Shown here in pieces: positions 23,302-29,778 of a DNA stretch of 37,382 bases. Numbering within the stretch: position 1 is the stretch's first letter; each line of letters starts with the position of its first letter. A program made the translations under genes and the position numbers. The notes under the pieces were generated by a model that saw only the letters and a program-made list of their open reading frames with translations, made no database searches and was not told the origin of the DNA. This stretch comes from Proteobacteria bacterium UBA6156 (GTDB taxonomy: Bacteria; Pseudomonadota; Alphaproteobacteria; UBA2136; UBA6156): assembly GCA_002422365.1 (NCBI GenBank), contig DIUO01000007.1, forward strand, positions 1 through 37,382, written 5' to 3'.

Positions 23302-24345
23302 ATGAAATTTTTGGATGAAGCCGTAATTACCTGCAAGAGCGGGGCCGGTGGTGCGGGGTGCGTGAGTTTCCGGCGTGAGAAGTATGTGGAGTATGGCGGG
23401 CCGGACGGCGGCAACGGCGGCAAAGGTGGCGATGTGTGGATTGAGTGTGCCGGGAACTTGAACACCCTGATTGATTACCGTTACACACAGCTTTTTAAGG
23501 CCCCCACCGGCGGCCACGGCATGGGCCGCAACCGCACAGGGGCGGCGGGCAAAGACCTGGTGCTGTATGTGCCGCCCGGCACCGAAGTGATTGACGAGGA
23601 AAGCGATGAGCTGGTGGTGGATATGCTGGAACAAGGCCAGCGCCACCTGCTGCTGCCCGGCGGGCGCGGCGGGCGCGGCAACGCGAGCTATAAGAGCAGC
23701 ACCAACCAGGCGCCGCGCGAGTTTACTCCGGGTGTGCCCGCGCGGGAGATGAAGGTGCGCCTGCGCTTGAAGATTATGGCCGATGTTGGCCTGCTGGGCC
23801 TGCCCAACGCGGGCAAAAGCACGTTTGTGGGCAAGGTTAGCCGTGCCAAGCCCAAGGTGGCGGATTATGCCTTTACCACCCTGCACCCGGCGTTGGGGTT
23901 TGTGCGGCATGGTAGCACGGAATTTTTGGTGGCCGACCTGCCGGGGCTGATTGAAGGTGCGGCCGATGGGGCTGGCCTGGGCCACCGCTTTTTGAAGCAC
24001 GTGAGCCGCTGCGCCGCCGTGCTGCATTTGGTGGATGTGACCCAGCCGGAGCCGTGGAAGGCGTATAAGACTATCCGTAAAGAGCTGGCGATTTATGATG
24101 AGGATTATGGGGGCGACCTGAGCGAGATGCCGGAGATTGTGGCGCTGACTAAGGTGGATTTGATGCCGGATGACGAGGTGGCAGCCATTGCCAAAGCCTT
24201 TGCCACCAAGACCAAAACCAAGCCGCTGCTGATGGCGGCGAGTGCTGGGGTGGGGGTGGACGAGGTGGTGGGCAAGCTGGCGCAGCGTGTTGCAGAGCAG
24301 CGAGCGAGTAGCACCACACCGGAAGAGGACGAAAAGGGCGGCTAA
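23302..24345 (+). CDS. obgE: GTPase ObgE/CgtA
   Basis: Obg is an essential ribosome-associated GTPase involved in 50S assembly and the stringent response. The 347-residue protein has the glycine-rich Obg fold first (K-S-G-A-G-G-A-G-C-V-S-F-R-R-E-K, then G-G-P-D-G-G-N-G-G-K-G-G-D-V). The G domain follows with G1 G-L-P-N-A-G-K-S-T, G2 region Y-A-F-T-T-L-H-P, G3 D-L-P-G-L-I-E-G-A and G4 T-K-V-D. The C-terminal extension is short and acidic. AGGAGG precedes the ATG by 6 nt. It follows rplU-rpmA as in most bacteria, but a terminator and a palindromic repeat intervene, so it probably has its own promoter. Confidence 0.98.
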   Translation: MKFLDEAVITCKSGAGGAGCVSFRREKYVEYGGPDGGNGGKGGDVWIECAGNLNTLIDYRYTQLFKAPTGGHGMGRNRTGAAGKDLVLYVPPGTEVIDEESDELVVDMLEQGQRHLLLPGGRGGRGNASYKSSTNQAPREFTPGVPAREMKVRLRLKIMADVGLLGLPNAGKSTFVGKVSRAKPKVADYAFTTLHPALGFVRHGSTEFLVADLPGLIEGAADGAGLGHRFLKHVSRCAAVLHLVDVTQPEPWKAYKTIRKELAIYDEDYGGDLSEMPEIVALTKVDLMPDDEVAAIAKAFATKTKTKPLLMAASAGVGVDEVVGKLAQRVAEQRASSTTPEEDEKGG

Positions 24346-24357
24346 CCGCCCTTTATT
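24333..24357 (+). terminator. Terminator overlapping the obgE stop codon
   Basis: AAAGGGCGG (24333-24341) pairs with CCGCCCTTT (24346-24354), and the loop CTAA contains the obgE stop. A short AT-rich tail follows. Having the stop codon in the loop means terminating ribosomes would cover the hairpin. Confidence 0.75.
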
Positions 24358-24485
24358 GTAGGCGCAGCTGGAGGTGCGGAGCGGTGCGCGATTACCGCTG
24401 GCTTACAGGTCAGGGGGGTGGAAGGCGTTTGTCAGTGCGGGATTGTGAGGGGTGGGCATAGAGCGGCAACAAGGGAGTGACCACG

Positions 24486-24812
24486 ATGTTTGCCGCGCTG
24501 ACAGAGTTTCTGACAGGAGCCTACCTGCTGATGGGGCTGGTGGCGCTGGCGGCGTATGCTCCGCAAATGCTGACCTTTTACCGCAGGCCCGACCTGTGTG
24601 CCGCCACCCCGCTGGTGACGTGGAGCTTGTGGACGGGACAGACGGTGGTGTTTTTTATGTATGCCGTGGTGGTGAACGGTGACCCGCAGTTTATGATGAC
24701 CACGGGGATGTTTATGTGTGCGACCATAGGATGTTTGAGCCTGATTGTGCGCGGGCGCCGCCTGCATGCGCAGCCGCGCCGGGATAATGTGGTGGTGCTG
24801 AAGGCGGCTTAG
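24486..24812 (+). CDS. PQ-loop/SemiSWEET-like small membrane protein
   Basis: This 108-residue protein has three hydrophobic segments. The first span is followed by Y-A-P-Q-M-L-T-F-Y-R-R-P, a proline-glutamine motif as in PQ-loop and SemiSWEET proteins. The second contains T-P-L-V-T-W-S-L-W-T-G-Q-T-V-V-F-F-M-Y, and the third is rich in Met and Ile. A half-transporter that dimerises would fit, but the substrate is not evident. I chose the ATG at 24486 because AAGGGAG is 8 nt upstream. A GTG three codons earlier overlaps that site. The stop is followed at once by a heptamer repeat and a terminator. Confidence 0.72.
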   Translation: MFAALTEFLTGAYLLMGLVALAAYAPQMLTFYRRPDLCAATPLVTWSLWTGQTVVFFMYAVVVNGDPQFMMTTGMFMCATIGCLSLIVRGRRLHAQPRRDNVVVLKAA

Positions 24813-24816
24813 TGTA

Positions 24817-24837
24817 GGGATTAGGAATTGGGGATTA
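24817..24837. repeat. Heptamer repeat array, three units
   Basis: GGGATTA, GGAATTG and GGGATTA stand in tandem directly after the stop of the PQ-loop-like gene and abut a terminator stem. The units match those of the array at 13162. Confidence 0.7.
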
Positions 24838-24838
24838 G

Positions 24839-24863
24839 GGGGGCCAAGGCCCCCTGTTTTATT
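24839..24863 (+). terminator. Intrinsic terminator after the PQ-loop-like gene
   Basis: GGGGGC pairs with GCCCCC around CAAG (24839-24854), followed by TGTTTTATT. The G run of the stem merges with the last heptamer of the repeat. Confidence 0.75.
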
Positions 24864-24956
24864 GTGCGCTGCGGCGTGAGGGGTTGTGGGAACGGCAGGC
24901 TTGTGGGAGGCTGCGGGCGTTTGGATTTGCCAAGAAGAATGAACAGGAAAGATAAG

Positions 24957-26141
24957 ATGATGGCCAGCAAGCAGGATGTGGTGATTGTAAGTGCGGTGCG
25001 CACGGCGATTGGGAGTTTTATGGGGAGTTTGAAGGACTTTAGTGGCGCGCAGCTGGGTGCGGTGGTGATTAAAGAAGCCCTGGACCGTGCCAAACTGAAG
25101 CCCACCGATGTGAAGGAAGTGATTATGGGCCAGGTGTTGACCGCCGGGGTGGGCCAGAACCCGGCGCGGCAAGCGGCGATAGCGGCGGGTTTGCCGCCGG
25201 AGGCCACTGCGATAACGATTAACCGCGTGTGCGGCAGCGGCCTGCAAGCGGTGGCGATGGCTGCCACGGCGTTGAAGGCTGATGGTGAGGGGATTTATGT
25301 GGTGGGTGGGCAAGAAAGCATGAGCCAAAGCCCCCACGCGGTGGTGATGCGCGAAGGCCTGAAAATGGGCGATGGCAAGCTGCGCGACACGATGATTGTG
25401 GATGGGCTGTGGGATGCCTTTAACAACTACCACATGGGCATTACCGCCGAGAACGTGGCCAAGCAGTGTAAATTAAGCCGCGAAGCGCAGGACGCCTTTG
25501 CGGCGGAAAGCCAGAAGCGCGCCGACGCGGCGATTAAAGCGGGCAAGTTTGTGGATGAGATTGTGCCGGTGGTGATACCGCAGCGCAAAGGCGACCCGGT
25601 GCTGTTTGCGCAGGATGAGTATCCGCGCCTTTCGGATGAAGCGACACTGGCGAAATTGAAGCCTGCGTTTGACAAAGAAGGCAGCGTGACCGCCGGGAAC
25701 GCCAGCGGCCTGAACGACGGTGCCGCCGCGCTGGTGGTGATGACCCGGGGCGAGGCCGAAAAACGTGGCCTGCCGGTGCTGGCCACGGTGGTAAGCCATG
25801 CGGTGGCCGGGGTTGACCCCGCCATTATGGGCCTGGGCCCGGTGCCCGCCAGCCAGAAGGCCTTGGAGAAGGCCGGCTGGAAGGCCAGCGAGCTTGACCT
25901 GATTGAGGCCAATGAAGCCTTTGCGGCGCAAAGCCTGGGCGTGTGCCAAGAACTGAAGCTGGACGCCGCGAAAGTGAACGTGAACGGCGGCGCGATTGCG
26001 CTGGGCCACCCGATTGGCGCCAGCGGAGCCCGCGTGCTGGTGACGCTGTTGCATGAGATGGTGAAGCGGGATGCGAAGAAGGGATTGGCTACCCTTTGCA
26101 TAGGGGGTGGTCAGGGAATTGCCCTTTGCGTGCAAAGATAA
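24957..26141 (+). CDS. Acetyl-CoA C-acetyltransferase (thiolase)
   Basis: This biosynthetic-type thiolase joins two acetyl-CoA to acetoacetyl-CoA, the entry to polyhydroxybutyrate or mevalonate-type routes, or runs in reverse in ketone use. It has 394 residues. The nucleophile is in N-R-V-C-G-S-G-L-Q-A (Cys92), the catalytic His is in G-H-P-I-G-A-S-G-A-R, and the second Cys is in C-I-G-G-G-Q-G-I-A. The N-terminus D-V-V-I-V-S-A-V-R-T-A-I-G matches the family. Two adjacent ATGs (24957, 24960) follow AGGAAA. The frame is open further upstream through a terminator and repeat, but that part is not credible protein. No phaB or other pathway partner is next to it. Confidence 0.95.
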   Translation: MMASKQDVVIVSAVRTAIGSFMGSLKDFSGAQLGAVVIKEALDRAKLKPTDVKEVIMGQVLTAGVGQNPARQAAIAAGLPPEATAITINRVCGSGLQAVAMAATALKADGEGIYVVGGQESMSQSPHAVVMREGLKMGDGKLRDTMIVDGLWDAFNNYHMGITAENVAKQCKLSREAQDAFAAESQKRADAAIKAGKFVDEIVPVVIPQRKGDPVLFAQDEYPRLSDEATLAKLKPAFDKEGSVTAGNASGLNDGAAALVVMTRGEAEKRGLPVLATVVSHAVAGVDPAIMGLGPVPASQKALEKAGWKASELDLIEANEAFAAQSLGVCQELKLDAAKVNVNGGAIALGHPIGASGARVLVTLLHEMVKRDAKKGLATLCIGGGQGIALCVQR

Positions 26142-26146
26142 AGGCG

Positions 26147-26339
26147 GGGGTCAAAACGGCCCCCTGGCCCTTTTTGACTTAGCTTATGTACCCTTTTGCT
26201 TGTACACGGCGCTAAGTCAAAAAGCACCATGGAACCGTTTGTGACCCCACGCGCGGGGGCGACGGCGCTGCGCGCCGGATAAAACCACCTCGTCCTAGCG
26301 AATTCCGGGGCCTTACCAACGCCAGCCTGAAGGCTGGCG
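26147..26339. repeat. Palindromic element, type B copy 1, with a type A right end
   Basis: The outer stem GGGGTC-a-AAACGG (26147-26159) pairs with CCGTTT-gt-GACCCC (26235-26248). The inner stem TTTTTGACTTAGC (26171) pairs with GCTAAGTCAAAAA (26211), 13 bp perfect. The loop contains TTATGTACCC and TGTACAC. AAACGG to CCGTTT spans 87 nt. About 50 nt to the right the type A end AGCGAATTCCGGGGCCT recurs (26297), followed by ACCAACGCCAGCCT as in type A copy 2. It lies between the convergent thiolase and MBL-like genes. Confidence 0.82.
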
Positions 26340-26346
26340 CATTTTT
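26320..26346 (+). terminator. Terminator at the end of the palindromic element
   Basis: CGCCAGCC pairs with GGCTGGCG around TGAA, then CATTTTT. The left arm belongs to the conserved tail of the repeat family, so the repeat appears to bring or have captured a terminator for the thiolase transcript. Confidence 0.65.
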
Positions 26347-26363
26347 CTTGGGATAATGCGTTG

Positions 26364-26900
26364 TTACTTGAGGTTATCCAGCAGGGGGCCGAGAGGTTGG
26401 CCGCCGTGGGTGTTGCCGCCGTGGACGGTGGTGTCGGTCGGGAGGATGCGCAGCTTGGCGATGGCCAGCTTGTTGGCCTTGTGCCCGGCTGTGCCGCCCG
26501 CAAACAGCGGGCCGGTGAAGAGCAGCCCTTCTGACCCCAGGGCGTAGCACATGATGTCGCTGGAGGAGTCTCCCTGTGGCACATAGACCGTTTGGGCGAG
26601 GGGGCCGAGGCCGACCACTTCGCCATCGGTGAGATAGCGCGCGATGGGCAGCTTGCGGGTGTTGAGCGTGTTGCTGGCCAGAATGGGCGCCGACATGCGG
26701 TGGTGCAGGGCTTCGGCGGCCTCGGTGATAAGAGGGCTTTCGGACGTGAGCAGGATGAGGTCGAGCGGTTGGGAGCCCAGGGCGTCGCGTACCGCCATGG
26801 GGTGGATGGGGTCGATGACCGTGTGTTGCAGGGTGTGGCTGCAGGTGAGCAGGTAGGTGGGGGTGAGCGCGTGGGGCGAGAGGCAGGTGACATGCAACAT
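26364..26900 (-). CDS. Degenerate metallo-beta-lactamase-fold protein (glyoxalase II-like)
   Basis: This 178-residue protein aligns by eye with the MBL-fold hydrolase pattern but lacks the metal ligands. The region equivalent to HxHxDH reads T52-S-E-S-P-L, followed by the normal-looking helix I-T-E-A-A-E-A-L-H-H-R-M-S-A-P-I-L-A-S. The P-G-H-T-x-G site reads P-Q-G-D-S-S. F-T-G-D-x-L-F reads F-T-G-P-L-F-A-G-G, while the final H-G-G-N-T-H-G-G partly survives. It is divergent from a methyltransferase-like gene, the arrangement I know for gloB in alphaproteobacteria. It is probably a non-catalytic relative, either a decaying gene or a repurposed one. The reading frame is intact. The family call is tentative. 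Confidence 0.6.
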   Translation of the reverse strand: MLHVTCLSPHALTPTYLLTCSHTLQHTVIDPIHPMAVRDALGSQPLDLILLTSESPLITEAAEALHHRMSAPILASNTLNTRKLPIARYLTDGEVVGLGPLAQTVYVPQGDSSSDIMCYALGSEGLLFTGPLFAGGTAGHKANKLAIAKLRILPTDTTVHGGNTHGGQPLGPLLDNLK

Positions 26901-26988
26901 AATGGCATGACGCTACGGCCAAGCGGCTGATATGGCAAGCTGCAGCAGGTGCCGTGCATGCCCGGGAATTTATGTTAGACTGTGGGCC

Positions 26989-27531
26989 ATGGCAGATTGG
27001 CAACGAACCCTGTGGCACGAGATAACCCAGTTGGACGGGGTAACCCCCGCTGACGGCGCCTGCGTGCTGGTGGTGGGCGAGGGCTTGCCGGTGGTGTTTG
27101 GCCCGCGCGTGAGGCTGGTGCGGCGCCGCGTAGGCGAGGCCCTGGGGGAGGAGGCGGGGTTTCATCGGATTATTATACTGGCGTGCGGCGGCGTGGCGGC
27201 CGATTACCCGTTGCTGCTGCAGCAAATGTGGCCGCTGCTGCGGCCCGATGGCCAACTGGTGCTGGTGGCGGCCCGGCCCAGCCCCTGGGGCTTGCGCGGC
27301 AGTGTGTGGTGGCGCGGCTACCCGCGTAAGCACTGGTTGCGCTGGTTGCGGCAGGCCCACTGGCTGGTGGCGGAAGATGCGACGGTGGGGTTTGGCTCGG
27401 CCTGGATGCGCTGGGTGCCCTGCGGGGGTGCGGTGCGGGTGTTTGTGGCGCAGAAACGGGTGGGAGGTGCGAAAGTGCTGGTGACGACGGAGAAAGGGGT
27501 GGTGGGGAAGCCGGTGGGGGTGCCGGTTTAG
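26989..27531 (+). CDS. Methyltransferase-like protein, reduced SAM motif
   Basis: This 180-residue protein resembles the small class I methyltransferases encoded opposite gloB. The opening strand is C-V-L-V-V-G-E-G-L-P-V-V-F, where a glycine-rich motif I would be expected, but only G-E-G remains. Later parts I-I-I-L-A-C-G-G-V, L-L-L-Q-Q-M-W-P-L-L-R-P-D-G-Q-L-V-L-V-A-A-R and S-P-W-G-L-R-G match the strand 4-strand 5 region. The protein is shorter than usual and may not bind SAM well. The ATG at 26989 is the first plausible start. It diverges from the MBL-like gene with 88 nt between and converges on rmuC across a palindromic element. Confidence 0.6.
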   Translation: MADWQRTLWHEITQLDGVTPADGACVLVVGEGLPVVFGPRVRLVRRRVGEALGEEAGFHRIIILACGGVAADYPLLLQQMWPLLRPDGQLVLVAARPSPWGLRGSVWWRGYPRKHWLRWLRQAHWLVAEDATVGFGSAWMRWVPCGGAVRVFVAQKRVGGAKVLVTTEKGVVGKPVGVPV

Positions 27532-27552
27532 GCTTTACAATTCAAGCACGGC

Positions 27553-27657
27553 GCGGGCTAAAACGGTCCCCGAATAATTTTTGGCGTGGCTTATGTACCC
27601 CATACCTGTACACCGCGCCCCGCCAAAAATCATCCGGATGACCGTTTGTAGCCTCGC
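27553..27657. repeat. Palindromic element, type B copy 2
   Basis: The outer stem GGCT-a-AAACGGTC (27556-27568) pairs with GACCGTTT-gt-AGCC (27640-27653), extended by GCG/CGC. The inner stem ATTTTTGGCG (27577) pairs with CGCCAAAAAT (27621). The loop has TTATGTACCC and TGTACAC. AAACGG to CCGTTT spans 87 nt, exactly as in copy 1, and the unpaired spacers (A on the left, GT on the right) are the same. It fills the gap between convergent genes. Confidence 0.82.
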
Positions 27658-27679
27658 GTATGGTCCCGCATGTGAAGGC

Positions 27680-28864
27680 TTACTGGACTAAAGGCAGGGG
27701 GTCGGTTTTGGCGAGGAGGGTGGGTTGGTCGGTGGCGGTGTCGAGGGTTTCGAGCTTGGTGAATTGCCTATCCAGCTGGCGGGAGCGGGTGCCGGTGACG
27801 TCGTCGAAAATGGTTTGGGCTTCGCGCAGTTTTTTGCCGATTTTGTCCATTTCGGTGCCGAATTTCTCCCATTCCCGCCGGATGCCGCTTAGAACCTCGT
27901 GGATGCCCGCCGCCTGTTGCTGGAGCCGGAAGTGCTGCGAGGCCTGGTTGACCACCGCCAGCACCGCCAAAAGGGTGGTGGGTGAGGTGAGGATGATTTT
28001 CTGGCCGAGGGCTTCATCCAGCAGGTGGGGCGCGTTTTCCAGCAGGAAGGCGTAGACTTGCTCGTTCGGGATGAAGATCAGCAGATAATCGAGCGCCTGT
28101 TCGCCGTGTTCGGTGAGGCCGCTGCGGTAGTCGCGCGTGGCGGTTTCGCGCAGTCGGTTGCGGGCGTCGGTGATGAACTGCTTGGTGGCGGTGGCGCGGG
28201 CGGGTTCAGTTTCGGCATTCAGGTAGGCGAGGTAATTATCCAGCGGAAATTTGACATCCATGTGGATGACGCGGGAGCCGGGGAGGAGGAAGGTGTAGTC
28301 TGGGCGGCCACGGGTGCCGCCTTCGGCCAGCACGCTGGATTGCTTGCGGTAGTTGACCTCGGGTTGCAGGCCTGCGAGGCGGAGGACGTCTTCGGCCATG
28401 CGTTCTCCCCACTGGCCGCGGGTGCGGCTGTTGGTGAGGGCGGATTTGAGGTCCGCCGTGGTGGTTTGCAGGGATTTCAGTTGTTCTCCGGTATGGCCGA
28501 TTTGCTGCTGGAGGGTGGTGAAGCTGGCGTGGCGGTTCTTGTCGATTTCGGTGACCAGGGTGGTGACCTTTTCTAAGCGGGCGGTGACCTCGGTTTGCAG
28601 GGTGGCGAGGCGTTGGTCGATCAGCCCCTGTTTGGCGGTGAGCTCTTGTGCCCCCGCTTGTTGCGACTGGGTGAGTTTTTCCTTCGCGAGCTGGAGGAAC
28701 TGCTCGTTGTTTTGGGCCAAAGCCTGGGCGGCAAGGGTATTGAAAGTGTTTTGCAGGTTGGCGCCCGCGGCTTGTTGGGTGTGGCGTTGCAGCAGGTACA
28801 TGGCGGCGGCGCCGAGGGCGAGGCCGAGCAGGAAGGTGGTGAGGGCGAGGAGGGTGGTGAGCAT
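27680..28864 (-). CDS. rmuC: DNA recombination protein RmuC homolog
   Basis: RmuC proteins limit recombination at inverted repeats in E. coli and carry a nuclease-like fold. This 394-residue protein starts with a membrane span (L-L-A-L-T-T-F-L-L-G-L-A-L-G-A-A-A-M-Y-L-L), then a long Gln/Leu/Ala-rich coiled coil (about residues 30-140). The RmuC domain follows, with R-G-Q-W-G-E, G-R-P-D-Y-T-F-L-L-P-G, H-M-D-V-K-F-P-L-D-N-Y and a C-terminal helix pair. The domain order and length are normal. It stands next to a palindromic element, a suggestive neighbour given RmuC's link to inverted repeats, but that may be accident. A bidirectional terminator separates it from the redoxin gene. Confidence 0.93.
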   Translation of the reverse strand: MLTTLLALTTFLLGLALGAAAMYLLQRHTQQAAGANLQNTFNTLAAQALAQNNEQFLQLAKEKLTQSQQAGAQELTAKQGLIDQRLATLQTEVTARLEKVTTLVTEIDKNRHASFTTLQQQIGHTGEQLKSLQTTTADLKSALTNSRTRGQWGERMAEDVLRLAGLQPEVNYRKQSSVLAEGGTRGRPDYTFLLPGSRVIHMDVKFPLDNYLAYLNAETEPARATATKQFITDARNRLRETATRDYRSGLTEHGEQALDYLLIFIPNEQVYAFLLENAPHLLDEALGQKIILTSPTTLLAVLAVVNQASQHFRLQQQAAGIHEVLSGIRREWEKFGTEMDKIGKKLREAQTIFDDVTGTRSRQLDRQFTKLETLDTATDQPTLLAKTDPLPLVQ

Positions 28865-28890
28865 GGGGGAGAGTTTAGCATGAGGTGCGA

Positions 28891-28920
28891 CAAAAAGCCT
28901 CCCCGAAGGGAGGCTTTTTG
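28891..28920 (-). terminator. Terminator of the redoxin gene
   Basis: CAAAAAGCCTCCC (28891) pairs with GGGAGGCTTTTTG around CGAA. It has T runs on both strands. It sits beyond the redoxin stop and 26 nt upstream of the rmuC start on the - strand. Confidence 0.85.
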
Positions 28921-28930
28921 TGGGGCAGGG

Positions 28931-29593
28931 CTAGTATTTGACGCTGCAGCCGTAGGACTTGGTTTGGGCGGTGGTGACGCTTTTGCCGGCTTTGACCTCG
29001 GCCAGGGCCAGGCTGACGTAGTTGTCGGCTTTGGCGATGTCCTTCGCGTCGAAGCTGGGGATGCTGTCTATCGCACCCATGTAGACCAGCTTGCCGGTGG
29101 GGTTGAGGATGAACATGTGGGGCGTGGTTTCGGCACCGAAGGCGCGGCCGAGCTTGCCCTCGGCATCGGGCACCACGACGCTGGATTTGTAGCCGAGTTT
29201 TTCGGCTTCGGCCGCCGCTGTGGCGGGGGCGAGGTGGCCCTGCTTGCCTGCGGCCCCGCTGTTGACGGTGACCCAGACGGTGCCAGCTGAGGTGGCCTCG
29301 GTTTGCCGTTTTTGCATGTTGCCGCTGGCGTAGTGCTTGACCACGAAGGGGCATTCCGGGTTGGTCCATTCCAGCACCACTGGTTTGCCGCGGAATTCTC
29401 CGAAGGTGCGGACGTTGCCGGAGGTGTCGGTGAAGGTGAGGCTTTCGGGTACCGTAGCGCCCAGCTTGAAGGGGCTTGTTTGGGCGTTGGCCAAGGCGGC
29501 GCTGAGCAGCGCGGCGCCCATGGCCAGGCCGCCGACAAGAAGGCGCAGGCGCGTGTGGTTGGATTTGGCTACGGCAATGGCGTGTGATGGCAT
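28931..29593 (-). CDS. Secreted redoxin (thioredoxin-fold, AhpC/TlpA-like)
   Basis: This 220-residue protein has a signal peptide ending L-S-A-A-L-A-N-A before Q-T (about residue 38). The mature part is a thioredoxin fold: L-G-A-T-V-P-E-S-L-T-F-T-D-T-S-G-N, then W-T-N-P-E-C-P-F-V-V-K-H-Y with a single active-site Cys (no CxxC), G-N-M-Q, and the cis-Pro region E-T-T-P-H-M-F-I-L. This pattern belongs to periplasmic redoxins related to the AhpC-TSA/redoxin family. A second Cys near the C-terminus (Y-G-C-S-V-K-Y) might be the resolving partner, which is inference. It is divergent from the lipid kinase gene, with a heptamer repeat between. Confidence 0.88.
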   Translation of the reverse strand: MPSHAIAVAKSNHTRLRLLVGGLAMGAALLSAALANAQTSPFKLGATVPESLTFTDTSGNVRTFGEFRGKPVVLEWTNPECPFVVKHYASGNMQKRQTEATSAGTVWVTVNSGAAGKQGHLAPATAAAEAEKLGYKSSVVVPDAEGKLGRAFGAETTPHMFILNPTGKLVYMGAIDSIPSFDAKDIAKADNYVSLALAEVKAGKSVTTAQTKSYGCSVKY

Positions 29594-29712
29594 GAGAACG
29601 TTCCCCCGTTGTTGTTGCCGTAAAGTTAAGCACGTTGAAGGGAGGGGGTAAAGCGTTTTGCCGACGGGGAATGCCTGCCACCGGGGAACGGAAAGCCTGC
29701 GGAAAGGTTAGC

Positions 29713-29761
29713 CCTCGACACTGAGGCCTGAAAACTAAGGCTTGAACCCTGAGGCCCGACC
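29713..29761. repeat. Degenerate heptamer repeat array, seven units
   Basis: In exact 7-nt register: CCTCGAC, ACTGAGG, CCTGAAA, ACTAAGG, CTTGAAC, CCTGAGG, CCCGACC. It lies in the divergent gap directly upstream of the lipid kinase Shine-Dalgarno (GAGGAG), so it would be in or near its 5' leader. Confidence 0.65.
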
Positions 29762-29778
29762 AACATGAGGAGAGACCG

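Noticed and set aside
24828..24956. N-terminal extension of the thiolase
   Set aside because: It would translate part of a heptamer repeat and a terminator, and the thiolase N-terminal pattern begins after 24957.
21523..27657. Integron attC sites as an explanation of the palindromes
   Set aside because: The ends do not match the RYYYAAC/GTTRRRY core sites, no integrase is in the window, and the intervening genes are housekeeping genes, not cassettes.
29386..29401. GGAATTCTCCG in the redoxin gene as a fifth repeat copy
   Set aside because: Only the GAATTC core is shared. There are no arms or TGTAC centre, and the sequence is explained by coding.
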